A stretch of DNA of 64,000 bases, taken from Tellurirhabdus bombi. GTDB taxonomy: Bacteria > Bacteroidota > Bacteroidia > Cytophagales > Spirosomataceae. The position numbers and the translations under genes were made by a program. The notes beneath the pieces were generated by a model. That model did no database searches and was not told where the DNA came from. It was given only the letters and a program-made list of their open reading frames with translations. This document shows positions 35,284 through 43,384 of the stretch, in pieces. The stretch is from contig NZ_CP090557.1 in the NCBI RefSeq assembly GCF_021484805.1, positions 4,724,001 to 4,788,000 on the forward strand. Reading direction: 5' to 3'. Every line of letters begins with the position of its first letter. Positions within the stretch are counted from its first letter, which is position 1.

Positions 35284-36228
35284 ATGTCCGAAAAACAGAT
35301 CACCATTCTCATTGCCGATGAGATGCACCCGTCCCTCTTTCCCATGCTTGATGAGGCGAAGATCGGCTACCACTATGCGCCTAACATGACCCGACAGGAG
35401 CTTTTAGCGCAAATTCATGCGTTCGACGGATTATTTATTCGCAGTAAAACAAATGTCGATCAGGCAATTCTGGACGCTGCTCCTGCCCTGCAATTTATTG
35501 GCCGGGCTGGCGCGGGTCTGGATCTGATTGATCTTGACGCGACCCAGAAGCGGGGTATTCCGGTTTTTCACGCGGGCGAAGGAAATCGCGATGCGGTAGG
35601 AGAACACATGGTCGGAATGCTGCTAAACCTGCTGGCTAACATCAGCAAGGCCGACCGTGAAGTTCGTCAGGGCATTTGGCACCGCGAAGAAAACCGGGGT
35701 TATGAGCTGGGTAACCTGACCGTCGGCCTGATTGGTTACGGAAACAATGGCCGGGCCACCGCCCGCCGACTAAGTGGTTTTGGCTGCCCGGTGCTTTGCT
35801 ACGATAAGTACCTGACTCATTACGGTGATGCCTACGCACAGGAAGCCACGTTGGAGCAGATTATGGCGCAGGCTGACGTTTTAAGCCTGCATATTCCGCT
35901 TACCAGCGAGACCAAACTGATGATCAATGATTTCTTTGTTGATCGATTTGCGAAGCCGTTCTATCTGGTCAATGTTGCGCGGGGTGAAATTGCCTCTTTG
36001 TCTGCCGTTGTTCGCGGACTGCAAAGTGGAAAAATTCGCGGTGCCTGTCTGGATGTTCTGGAAAACGAGAAGCTGTCAAAACTGACTCCAGAGCAACAAA
36101 CTGCTTTCGATTACCTACGAACCGCCAATAACGTTGTCCTGACTCCGCACATAGCGGGCTGGACGCATGAGAGTTACGTGCGAATTAATGAGGTATTGGT
36201 GCGGCAATTATTGGCTATTCTTTCATGA
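35284..36228 (+). CDS. D-2-hydroxyacid dehydrogenase (phosphoglycerate- or erythronate-4-phosphate-dehydrogenase-like)
   Basis: A 314-residue NAD-dependent enzyme. The substrate domain has IRSKTNVDQAIL and GRAGAGLDLIDL, the Rossmann motif is GLIGYGNNGR, and catalytic Arg, Glu and His lie in NVARGEI, GACLDVLENEK and LTPHIAGWTHES. SerA (serine synthesis) is the usual annotation for such short forms. The position divergent from pdxA also allows a PdxB role in the same B6 pathway. Start 35284 (MSEKQ) is preferred to an upstream in-frame ATG at 35257. It overlaps the next gene by four bases (ATGA). Confidence 0.85.
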   Translation: MSEKQITILIADEMHPSLFPMLDEAKIGYHYAPNMTRQELLAQIHAFDGLFIRSKTNVDQAILDAAPALQFIGRAGAGLDLIDLDATQKRGIPVFHAGEGNRDAVGEHMVGMLLNLLANISKADREVRQGIWHREENRGYELGNLTVGLIGYGNNGRATARRLSGFGCPVLCYDKYLTHYGDAYAQEATLEQIMAQADVLSLHIPLTSETKLMINDFFVDRFAKPFYLVNVARGEIASLSAVVRGLQSGKIRGACLDVLENEKLSKLTPEQQTAFDYLRTANNVVLTPHIAGWTHESYVRINEVLVRQLLAILS

Positions 36229-37049
36229 GGTTCCTTATCTTTTTTTTGCTTTTGTCTACCGAGCTAGCGGCCCAATCTCTTTCTGATGTTTTGACGCCTT
36301 ATTTGCAGGAGCTGCCCACTAAGGTTCAGGTCAACATCGCGGTAGAATCGCTGAAAGGCCGTAATCAGTCGTTTTTTCACCAGGCCGATGAGCGCATTCC
36401 GGCGGCCAGTGTCATTAAACTTCCGATTATGGTCGAAGCGATGGAATGGGTTAAAAACGGTCGTCTGGCGCTGGATAGTCTGCACTTATTACTGGAATCG
36501 GAAAAAGTAGGTGGGTCCGGAATTTTGCATACCTACCCGCCAAACAGCCGCGTTACTTACCGCGAACTCGTTACCCTGATGATGACGCATAGTGACAACA
36601 TGGCCACCAATATCCTCATTCGGAAACTCGGCATGGACCAAATCAACCAGCGCATCCGGGCGATGGGTTTGTCGCAAAGCCAGCTAAACCGCGTCATGAT
36701 TGACACCGCAGCCGTGAAGCGAGGCATCGAGAACTACGTTACTACGCGCGAGATGAACACCATCCTTACGAAGATTTACAAAAAAAAGCTGGTGACGCCC
36801 TCGCTTTGTGAGCAAATGATTGACATACTTAAGCAGAACAAAGACACCAAAGCCATTGCTAGCCTATTGCCCGCCACAACGGCTATCGCACACAAAACCG
36901 GCACGTTGACTTACGTGCGCGGGGATGTAGGGATCGTCTACGCCCGCAAGCCTTTTGTCTTATCTGTTTTTGTTCGGGGTACTACCACTGAAGAAGCCAA
37001 CCTGATCATTGGCCGACTGGCTGAAATTTGCTTCAAGCACTTTAATTAA
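36225..37049 (+). CDS. Class A beta-lactamase-fold serine hydrolase
   Basis: A 274-residue exported protein. After a signal peptide (MRFLIFFLLLSTELAAQ) come Ser62-x-x-Lys65 (AASVIKLP), Ser123-Asp-Asn (THSDNMATN) and Lys224-Thr-Gly (AHKTGTL), the three motifs of class A beta-lactamases and related enzymes. The omega-loop Glu-x-x-x-Asn motif expected near residue 166 is not visible (MIDTAAVKRGIEN instead), so beta-lactam hydrolysis is doubtful; a peptidase or esterase role is equally possible. Translationally coupled to the dehydrogenase before it through an ATGA overlap. Confidence 0.82.
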   Translation: MRFLIFFLLLSTELAAQSLSDVLTPYLQELPTKVQVNIAVESLKGRNQSFFHQADERIPAASVIKLPIMVEAMEWVKNGRLALDSLHLLLESEKVGGSGILHTYPPNSRVTYRELVTLMMTHSDNMATNILIRKLGMDQINQRIRAMGLSQSQLNRVMIDTAAVKRGIENYVTTREMNTILTKIYKKKLVTPSLCEQMIDILKQNKDTKAIASLLPATTAIAHKTGTLTYVRGDVGIVYARKPFVLSVFVRGTTTEEANLIIGRLAEICFKHFN

Positions 37050-37131
37050 ACAAGCTTAACGCCCTTTATTGCCTTAGCGCTACCCTTTGATTGGAGGGTT
37101 TTTAAATCCTTACTCTTCTAGCCCGGTATTT

Positions 37132-37168
37132 TATCCCTGTATAGCTTATGAAAAGTTGTACAGGGATA
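37132..37168. terminator. Possible terminator hairpin
   Basis: TATCCCTGTA (37132-37141) and TACAGGGATA (37159-37168) form a perfect 10-bp stem with a 17-base loop, about 80 bases after the beta-lactamase-fold gene. Only a weak T-rich tail follows. Confidence 0.4.
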
Positions 37169-37235
37169 CTTATTTGTGCCCAATTAAAATTTTATTAATT
37201 CTATAGTTACCGATACAAAATTTTGATAATTTATT

Positions 37236-37243
37236 TATTTTTG
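37236..37243 (+). promoter_or_regulatory. Candidate -7 element (TATTTTTG)
   Basis: Exact TAnnTTTG, 39 bases before the ATG at 37283, in an AT-rich stretch. No -33 TTG at N19. Confidence 0.5.
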
Positions 37244-37282
37244 AATTAACCTATTAGTGAACTTGTAATTAACCAGCTTAAC

Positions 37283-37690
37283 ATGTTAACCGTAACGTAT
37301 AATTCTCTGCGAGCCGACCATGCCTGGTCAATTGCCTCCCAGAACCTACAACGCCGCAATGATTTTCTGTCTGCCGGTATCCGTTTTTTGGAAAAGCACC
37401 CGGTTGATCACAAGCTAGCCAGCCGCCTGGTTATTCTGCAATATCATTTACGGTCAACTGTTCGGGATCTGGTGCAGGAAACATCATCCATGAAACCGGC
37501 GAAATCGCAGGCGCAGCAGGTGCAACGGCAATGGATGGTGGTGCACCAACTCCATTATCTGTTAAAACAAATCGACGATCAGCTGTTACAGTGTGGTCGC
37601 CAAAGCTCGGATTTCCGGCAGTGGCGCGAAAAAAGAATTATGAGTCGCAGAACAACCCCGCTGAAAGCCACCTCGATATATATGAATTAG
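37283..37690 (+). CDS. Hypothetical protein, mostly helical
   Basis: A 135-residue soluble protein that I do not recognise. It is rich in Gln, Arg and Leu (VQRQWMVVHQLHYLLKQIDDQ) and looks like a small helical bundle with a basic C-terminus. It has its own -7 element and a strong terminator, which supports a real, singly transcribed gene. No function offered. Confidence 0.6.
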   Translation: MLTVTYNSLRADHAWSIASQNLQRRNDFLSAGIRFLEKHPVDHKLASRLVILQYHLRSTVRDLVQETSSMKPAKSQAQQVQRQWMVVHQLHYLLKQIDDQLLQCGRQSSDFRQWREKRIMSRRTTPLKATSIYMN

Positions 37691-37709
37691 TTTGTTGGAT
37701 ATAAGTACG

Positions 37710-37737
37710 ACAAAAAGCCGGATTCCCGGCTTTTTGT
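37710..37737. terminator. Bidirectional Rho-independent terminator
   Basis: ACAAAAAGCCGG (37710-37721) and CCGGCTTTTTGT (37726-37737) form a perfect 12-bp stem with a four-base loop and T-runs in both directions. It serves the plus-strand hypothetical gene and the minus-strand DUF6807 gene. Confidence 0.92.
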
Positions 37738-37765
37738 GTGTTATTTCTGTATGGTAACGGCGTGA

Positions 37766-38794
37766 TTAACGACCGATAAATTGGCTCACCTGCTGGCTTA
37801 GCGTTGCATCCGTAGTTGATCCCGAGGCAATCAGCATCCGATACTGGAAAGTAACAGACTTACCCGCTGGCAAAACATAGTTCATGGCTTTGTCTTTGCC
37901 CTGGCTCATTACGCTGGGTGCCATAGGATTGGCTGCATACAGTCCATATCCTCTTGAGTGCCAATACGTTGGATAGCCTACGTTTTTGGGATGGTCCATA
38001 ATAACAACTGAAACCGCTTCGCCATTGATGTTACCCGTCAGGTTCATCCATTTGGCACGCGTTCCCCAGACATTTTCTCCTTCAATGCCTTCGCTGCTTT
38101 TGTATAGTCCAGTTACGCCGGTATTATCCATTTTGGTTACCTTGGTAGCTACCCCGCTCGCATCCGTAAAGACCTCAGGCTTATTCGATGGGTGCTCTAG
38201 CTGCCGGGCCAGACGTACCGCAATCATGCCTTCCTTGTTGTCTTTAAAGGTCACATCTTTGTCCAATGCTTTCAAGGTTGTTGTGCGATCAATGCTGCGC
38301 TCGTTGCCTTGGCCCTGAAAAACAAACGTTGTCGTTTCCTGCAACAACGGTTTTCCGTCTTTATCCAGCCAGTTGGCCGTTACGGTCAGTTCGCCTTTGT
38401 CCTTGCCACTCTTCGCTGACTTCACGCCCGTGTGTACAATCGTTCCGAAGGGTCCGGCATGGCCTTTCACTTCGTTGGAGTTGTTCCAGAAATCGTGGCC
38501 GTTTACATCCCCATAATTGAACCACATTCCCACGTGGTGCGGATGGTCAACCCGCTCGCCGGGACGCGGGTCCATGGGCCAGCCCCGGGTGATAAAGTTT
38601 CCGCCCGCAGTCTGGATGGGATAAAGGACGGGCTTTTTCAGCACATCGGGTCCGGGGTAGATATAAGCGGTAAACGGCTTTCCATCAACGGTTACTTCAA
38701 CGCGCTTCTGGGCTTCATTATGGGTTACCTGAACAGGCTTTTTCTGAGCCATGGCATACGAAGCAATCAGGCAAAACAAGATAATTTTTTTCAT
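37766..38794 (-). CDS. DUF6807 (PmoA) family exported protein
   Basis: A 342-residue exported protein: signal peptide MKKIILFCLIASYAMA, then a beta-rich domain with the family phrases KPVLYPIQTAGGNFITRGWP and DHPHHVGMWFNYGDVNG. The His-rich DHPHH segment could bind metal. These proteins are annotated DUF6807 or 'PmoA'; their activity is unknown. It is last in a four-gene minus-strand cluster of exported proteins linked to sugar oxidation. ATG 38794 is preferred to an upstream in-frame ATG (38812). Confidence 0.85.
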   Translation of the reverse strand: MKKIILFCLIASYAMAQKKPVQVTHNEAQKRVEVTVDGKPFTAYIYPGPDVLKKPVLYPIQTAGGNFITRGWPMDPRPGERVDHPHHVGMWFNYGDVNGHDFWNNSNEVKGHAGPFGTIVHTGVKSAKSGKDKGELTVTANWLDKDGKPLLQETTTFVFQGQGNERSIDRTTTLKALDKDVTFKDNKEGMIAVRLARQLEHPSNKPEVFTDASGVATKVTKMDNTGVTGLYKSSEGIEGENVWGTRAKWMNLTGNINGEAVSVVIMDHPKNVGYPTYWHSRGYGLYAANPMAPSVMSQGKDKAMNYVLPAGKSVTFQYRMLIASGSTTDATLSQQVSQFIGR

Positions 38795-38903
38795 AGACTG
38801 GTCTGTTAACAAAAACGCGAATTAAACGAACGAAACCGATTTTAGGCACAAAAGCATTGTGTCAAATCCGTACCATTCGCTTAATCCGCGCTTATTTTTC
38901 TAG

Positions 38904-40250
38904 TTAAACCTTGTATACCTTACCACCGGCTAGTACTTCCTGCTTGGTGTTATCGTACGTAACGCGCTCACCCGTATGCAGGGCCGTGGTGGCCATGATA
39001 CCAGCCAATGCGTGGTTATAGCCCGCCCGTGCTGGTGCATTCGGCTCTTTGCGGCTCCGAACACAATCCATCCAGTTCCGCATGTGACGCGATGTCATCG
39101 GATCGGCACCTGTATTAGCGCCTGTCTCCTGTTTTTCACCGACAACGGCCAGCGTTTGCTCCTGAAGCAGATTAGCAGGCATGTTCATTTCTTTCGCATA
39201 CCGGGCTGCCAAACCGCCTTCTGGCGTAATTTTGTTGGTATCCAGGTTGATCATTCCCCCGTTCGAGTAGTAATACTCTTTGGTACCACCTGCTTCGTTC
39301 GTCATGCGGGAGTGGTACAATACCTGGAAGCCTTTTGATTTATCGTTATCAGGGCCGTAATCAAAAGCCGCCGAAAACGTGTCGGCGTTGGTACGGCCAT
39401 CTTTCCACATGTAAATCCCTCCGTTAGCAACAACGCTGCGTGGGTGGTCATAACCGCTGAACCAGTGAACGGTATCGATCTGGTGCGACATCCACTGTCC
39501 TGGAATACCCGACGAATACGGGTAGAACAAGCGGAATTCTAAGTATTTACGCGGATCCCATTCCACCATTGGGCGGTTCATCAGGTAGCGTTTCCAGTCG
39601 GTCTCTTCTTTCTTGATTTCGGAAACCAATTTTGCCCGGCGCCAGCGACCCGGTTGGTTCACGTTCCAGGTCATTTCAACCATGTTGATGTCACCAAATT
39701 TTCCTGACCGGATGAATTCGTTAGCGGCCCAGTAGTTGGGTGCGCTGCGGCGCTGCGAACCTACCTGAACGATTTTCTTGCTTTTTTCAACGGCCTTCAA
39801 TGCTTTACGGGCATCTTCCAGCGACTCAGCAAATGGTTTTTCAACGTATACATCCCGACCTGCTTCAACCGCTTCCGCGCAGTGCAGTGCGTGCTGGAAA
39901 TCAGCCGTACTGATGATAACCGCATCGACATCTTTGCGGTCGTAGAGTTCTTCGTTGTTGCGACACTTTACAAAATTATCCGTCGCCCAGCCTTTGTCTT
40001 TCAGGTATTTTTCAGCCTCTTCGCGGCGGCGGCTCCAGATGTCCGATACAGCCACAAACTCAAAGTTCATTTCTTTAGCATGACCGGCAAAACTAGGAGC
40101 CAATGAACTCCGAAAACGGTCCGAGAAGCCTACAACCCCAACTCGAACACGGTCAGCTGATCCGAGAATACGAGCGTAGCTAGAAGCCGAAAAGCTCATA
40201 CCTAAGCCAGCCAGGGCAGATTTTTTTATAAAGTCTCTGCGATTATCCAT
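38904..40250 (-). CDS. Gfo/Idh/MocA family oxidoreductase with Tat-type signal
   Basis: A 448-residue NAD(P)-dependent oxidoreductase. The N-terminus NRRDFIKKSALAGLGMSF is a twin-arginine signal, so the enzyme is probably exported folded with its cofactor. The Rossmann region (RVRVGVVGFSDR), the EKP motif (VYVEKPFAES) and the C-terminal sheet domain with SSGIPGQWMSHQIDTVHWF follow. Exported members in such clusters are linked to C3 oxidation of sugars or glycosides. ATG 40250 was chosen because it places the signal at the N-terminus (in-frame ATG at 40286 is earlier). Confidence 0.9.
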   Translation of the reverse strand: MDNRRDFIKKSALAGLGMSFSASSYARILGSADRVRVGVVGFSDRFRSSLAPSFAGHAKEMNFEFVAVSDIWSRRREEAEKYLKDKGWATDNFVKCRNNEELYDRKDVDAVIISTADFQHALHCAEAVEAGRDVYVEKPFAESLEDARKALKAVEKSKKIVQVGSQRRSAPNYWAANEFIRSGKFGDINMVEMTWNVNQPGRWRRAKLVSEIKKEETDWKRYLMNRPMVEWDPRKYLEFRLFYPYSSGIPGQWMSHQIDTVHWFSGYDHPRSVVANGGIYMWKDGRTNADTFSAAFDYGPDNDKSKGFQVLYHSRMTNEAGGTKEYYYSNGGMINLDTNKITPEGGLAARYAKEMNMPANLLQEQTLAVVGEKQETGANTGADPMTSRHMRNWMDCVRSRKEPNAPARAGYNHALAGIMATTALHTGERVTYDNTKQEVLAGGKVYKV

Positions 40251-40386
40251 ATTTTTAGATAAGATTTTAAAGTAGCAATGTAACAAAGTTTATCCCAAAG
40301 AAGGACGATAGCAATAGAATTTAAAGAAATATTGTAACAATTTCTACTCATTTGCTGGTGTCCCGGTATGCCCTTACGCAATTCTA

Positions 40387-41130
40387 CTAGAGGGTCTTGA
40401 TTTTCATATTCCGATAAGAAACGCGATCCCCATGATCCTGTAACAGGAGGTGTCCTTTCGGAGCCTCGCCAAAACGACCGTGGGCGTTGTAGCTCGGCGC
40501 CTTGTATTTACTCATAGCCACCAGTTCCCGAAAGGCGTCACTGCCACGCTCGTATTCTACTACTTTCTTCCCGTTTAGCCAATGTTCAACGTGACTTCCT
40601 TTCACCACAACGCGGCCCTGGTTCCACTCCCCGATTGGGTTTACAACCTTATTTTTGGCAGTAATCATGTCGTACAAAGAGCCGATTGTCCGGTTGCCAT
40701 CCCGTCCCATTTTTGCATCCGGGTGTTTTTCATCGTCCAGTACCTGGAATTCCAGGCCAAAGGCAGAACCTTTGGGTTTTGGATTCTCTTCCACCACAAA
40801 ATATTTGACGCCGCTATTGGCACCCTCCGTTAATTTAAAATCAAACATCAGGTCGAAATTGCTGTATTCGCCATCCGTTACGATGTCGCCGTAGCTTTGT
40901 GATTCTGAGCCATCTGATTTAATGATGGTAAGCATCCCATCTTCCACCGTCCAGCCTTTTTCCGGAAACTTATCTTTGTAAGCACCGCGCCAGCCCGTGG
41001 TTGTCTTTCCGTCAAAAAGTAATTTCCAGCCTTCCTTTTTTTCTTTGGCTGTCAGCGTATTAGGGGCCTGGGGTTTCTCGGCAGCCACCAAACCAATCAG
41101 TAGCAAACCGGATAAAATGAGCGTTTTCAT
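40387..41130 (-). CDS. DUF1080 protein (3-keto-disaccharide hydrolase type)
   Basis: A 247-residue exported concanavalin-like jelly-roll protein. Signal peptide MKTLILSGLLLIGLVAAE, then the family opening GWKLLFDGKTTTGWRG, SNFDLMFDFKLTEGANSGVKY, GLEFQVLDDEKHPD and the ending RVSYRNMKIKTL. DUF1080 proteins are now described as 3-keto-glycoside hydrolases or lyases. Adjacent oxidoreductase and epimerase genes fit that role. ATG 41130 is preferred to the in-frame ATG 41157. Confidence 0.9.
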   Translation of the reverse strand: MKTLILSGLLLIGLVAAEKPQAPNTLTAKEKKEGWKLLFDGKTTTGWRGAYKDKFPEKGWTVEDGMLTIIKSDGSESQSYGDIVTDGEYSNFDLMFDFKLTEGANSGVKYFVVEENPKPKGSAFGLEFQVLDDEKHPDAKMGRDGNRTIGSLYDMITAKNKVVNPIGEWNQGRVVVKGSHVEHWLNGKKVVEYERGSDAFRELVAMSKYKAPSYNAHGRFGEAPKGHLLLQDHGDRVSYRNMKIKTL

Positions 41131-41183
41131 ACAGTGTAAAGAACTGAGAGGAGCCAACTTAACGCGCTCTTTCAGTCATTTAG

Positions 41184-42104
41184 TTAAAGAGGGAATTTTA
41201 AGGTTTTCGTGATGTAATCCTTGTTGATCTGGGCGCACTCCAAGGGTGTCTTGTCTGGATCAGGTACACCATCCAGCTCAATAACGCCCCAGCCTTTGAA
41301 GTTAATATCCTCCAAAGCCGCAAATACCGCCGGAACGTCCACATTCCCCCGGCCTAGTTCAACAAACTTATACGGACGATTGCCATTTGGAACCGGGCTC
41401 ATGGTATCTTTCAAGTGCAGGGCGTGCAGCATGTCTTTATACTGTTTCACTGCCTTGGCCGGATCGCCGCCGCCTTGTTTATAGTGCGCAATATCGAGCA
41501 GCAATTTTACGTATTTGGGATTCATTTCCTGCACAATAATATCGACCTCTTCGGGTGTTTCGCCCAGTTGGTGCATGTGGTTGTGGTAGGTTGCCTGAAC
41601 ACCCATGTCGGCAGTTTGCTTGCCAATTTCGTTCATGACGGCTGCCAGTCGCTTCAGTTCTTCGGTCGTTGGCTTCCGGTCTTTTGGGCGAACGTTGTTG
41701 GTCAGCTGAAGCGATGAACCACCCAGCGCCTTGACAAAACTAGCGTGCGCTACGTGCATATCGATTGTGCTTTGTTCTTTGGCGGGGTCGATTTCCACGT
41801 TGCCGCTGGAGAACATAGCCAGCGTCAGGCCGTTGCTTTTCAGCTGCTCCCGAAGCTCGGAAGGCTTTGTCTTATAAGGCGTAAATGTATTGGCCCGTAG
41901 CTGAATACCCTTGTAGCCGAGCGACGCCAGGTCTTTAATGGCCTGCTCATCTTTGCCACCCCAGGTTATGGATGAATAACCAATTTTAAGACCTGATTTT
42001 TTTACCAGCGATTTAGCCAGTAACTCACCCCCCACGGTTAACGCGAGCGCAGATAAACCTGCTGACTGAAGGAATTGGCGTCTATTTGAAATCTTGATCA
42101 TCAT
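41184..42104 (-). CDS. Sugar phosphate isomerase/epimerase-like TIM-barrel protein, exported
   Basis: A 306-residue protein with an N-terminal NRRQFLQSAGLSALAL twin-arginine-like signal and an AP-endonuclease-2-type TIM barrel (KIGYSSITWGGKDEQAIKDLASLGYKGIQLRA; TYHNHMHQLGETPEEVD; KLLLDIAHYKQGGGDP; HLKDT; VELGRGNVDVPAVFAAL; GVIELDG). Metal ligands are visible in these strands. It is first of the four-gene cluster and has a near-consensus promoter 119 bases upstream. Probable isomerase, epimerase or lyase acting on keto-sugars in the periplasm. Confidence 0.88.
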   Translation of the reverse strand: MMIKISNRRQFLQSAGLSALALTVGGELLAKSLVKKSGLKIGYSSITWGGKDEQAIKDLASLGYKGIQLRANTFTPYKTKPSELREQLKSNGLTLAMFSSGNVEIDPAKEQSTIDMHVAHASFVKALGGSSLQLTNNVRPKDRKPTTEELKRLAAVMNEIGKQTADMGVQATYHNHMHQLGETPEEVDIIVQEMNPKYVKLLLDIAHYKQGGGDPAKAVKQYKDMLHALHLKDTMSPVPNGNRPYKFVELGRGNVDVPAVFAALEDINFKGWGVIELDGVPDPDKTPLECAQINKDYITKTLKFPL

Positions 42105-42222
42105 GAATTGGTCAGTATCGATACGAATTGTCTTACCTGACTAAAGCAAAAAGAGACCATCTATCTACTGATTCACCAATAAATTTAACAGAAACTTAAA
42201 AGTATCCAACCGTTACTTAGTG

Positions 42223-42252
42223 CAAAGTTGAACGTCAATACAACTAGAACAA
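42223..42252 (-). promoter_or_regulatory. Candidate promoter of the four-gene sugar cluster
   Basis: On the minus strand: TTG (42250-42252), 19 bases, then CAACTTTG (42223-42230). It matches TTG-N19-TAnnTTTG except at the first base of the -7 element (T to C). It lies 119 bases before the first start codon. Confidence 0.5.
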
Positions 42253-42388
42253 AGTAACTGACTACTAACTCCTAATAACTTATGTCCCCAATTGGCTTTC
42301 TCTGAAAAGAAGTAAGGAACCTGGTTCCATAAGACTTTGGCAAGTTTACTTTTTTCCATTCCGTGCGCAAACAATCAACTTTTACCCT

Positions 42389-43258
42389 ATGGACTCTTTC
42401 GTCACCAAGTACGCTCCTCTAATCCAACTTTACGGCAGCCGTGTGTTGCTTGCCATTTTCACCTTAGTCATTGGTTTCTGGCTGATTAACCGACTGAGTA
42501 CGCTTTTATCAAAAGCCCTCCGCTCCCGGCACGTCGATGAAACCATTATTCCTTTTCTACGCTCGGTTGTTGAGGTAACTCTTAAAGTTGTTTTATTGGT
42601 AAGCATTGCGGGCATCTTTGGAGTAGAAACAACTTCTTTCGTAGCTATTCTGGGTACGGCGACGCTGGCCGTTGGTTTAGCCTTACAGGGTAGTTTATCT
42701 CATTTTGCCAGCGGCGTTATGGTGTTGATTTTCAAGCCATACCGTGTTGGTGACTTAATCAATGTAGGGGCCTTTACCGGCGAAGTCGAATCCGTGCAGG
42801 TGTTTAATACCATCCTGAAAACTTTGGATAATAAGCGCATTATTATTCCAAATGGCTCCATCACTTCGGGACCAATTACCAACATTTCTGGCCAGGGTAC
42901 CATTCGGGTTGATCTTCAGTTCAACGTGGCTGCTACTGAGAGCATCGATAAGGTGCGGCAGGTGATTCAACAGGTGGCAGACAGCAACCCTAAGGTTTTA
43001 AAAGCACCCGCTATCGATATCCTGGTCAATTCTTCACAAATCGGTTACACTACGTATGACATTCGCCCCTGGTGCAAAAGCGAGCATTACTGGGATGTTT
43101 ATTACTTCATGCAGGAGAACGTAAAACGCGCCTTTGAACAGCATAGCGTTAAAGGGCCTAAGCCGGCTATGGACATTTCGCTTATTGGGCAAACAATTCC
43201 AGTATCACCCAATGCACAGCCCGTTCGGATTGTTACGGAAGACAAAGCGAACGCTTAA
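42389..43258 (+). CDS. mscS: MscS-type mechanosensitive channel
   Basis: A 289-residue small-conductance mechanosensitive channel that releases solutes under hypo-osmotic shock. Three transmembrane helices are visible (SRVLLAIFTLVIGFWLI; VEVTLKVVLLVSIAGIFG; AILGTATLAVGLALQGSL); the third is the Gly/Ala-rich pore helix. The beta domain then carries FKPYRVGDLINVGAFTGEVE and IIIPNGSITSGPITN. Length is that of E. coli MscS. A terminator follows; no partner is expected. Confidence 0.94.
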   Translation: MDSFVTKYAPLIQLYGSRVLLAIFTLVIGFWLINRLSTLLSKALRSRHVDETIIPFLRSVVEVTLKVVLLVSIAGIFGVETTSFVAILGTATLAVGLALQGSLSHFASGVMVLIFKPYRVGDLINVGAFTGEVESVQVFNTILKTLDNKRIIIPNGSITSGPITNISGQGTIRVDLQFNVAATESIDKVRQVIQQVADSNPKVLKAPAIDILVNSSQIGYTTYDIRPWCKSEHYWDVYYFMQENVKRAFEQHSVKGPKPAMDISLIGQTIPVSPNAQPVRIVTEDKANA

Positions 43259-43282
43259 TTAACCCACCTTGTATTTAACAAG

Positions 43283-43310
43283 AAAGGCTGCCAAGTTTTG
43301 GCAGCCTTTT
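43283..43310 (+). terminator. Rho-independent terminator after mscS
   Basis: AAAGGCTGCCAA (43283-43294) pairs with TTGGCAGCCTTT (43298-43309), followed by TATTTTAC. Confidence 0.85.
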
Positions 43311-43384
43311 ATTTTACAGATAAGTGATACATCAGAACCGCTACTTTTCAATTACCCGTACCTCATTAAAGCACTGATTTATAT

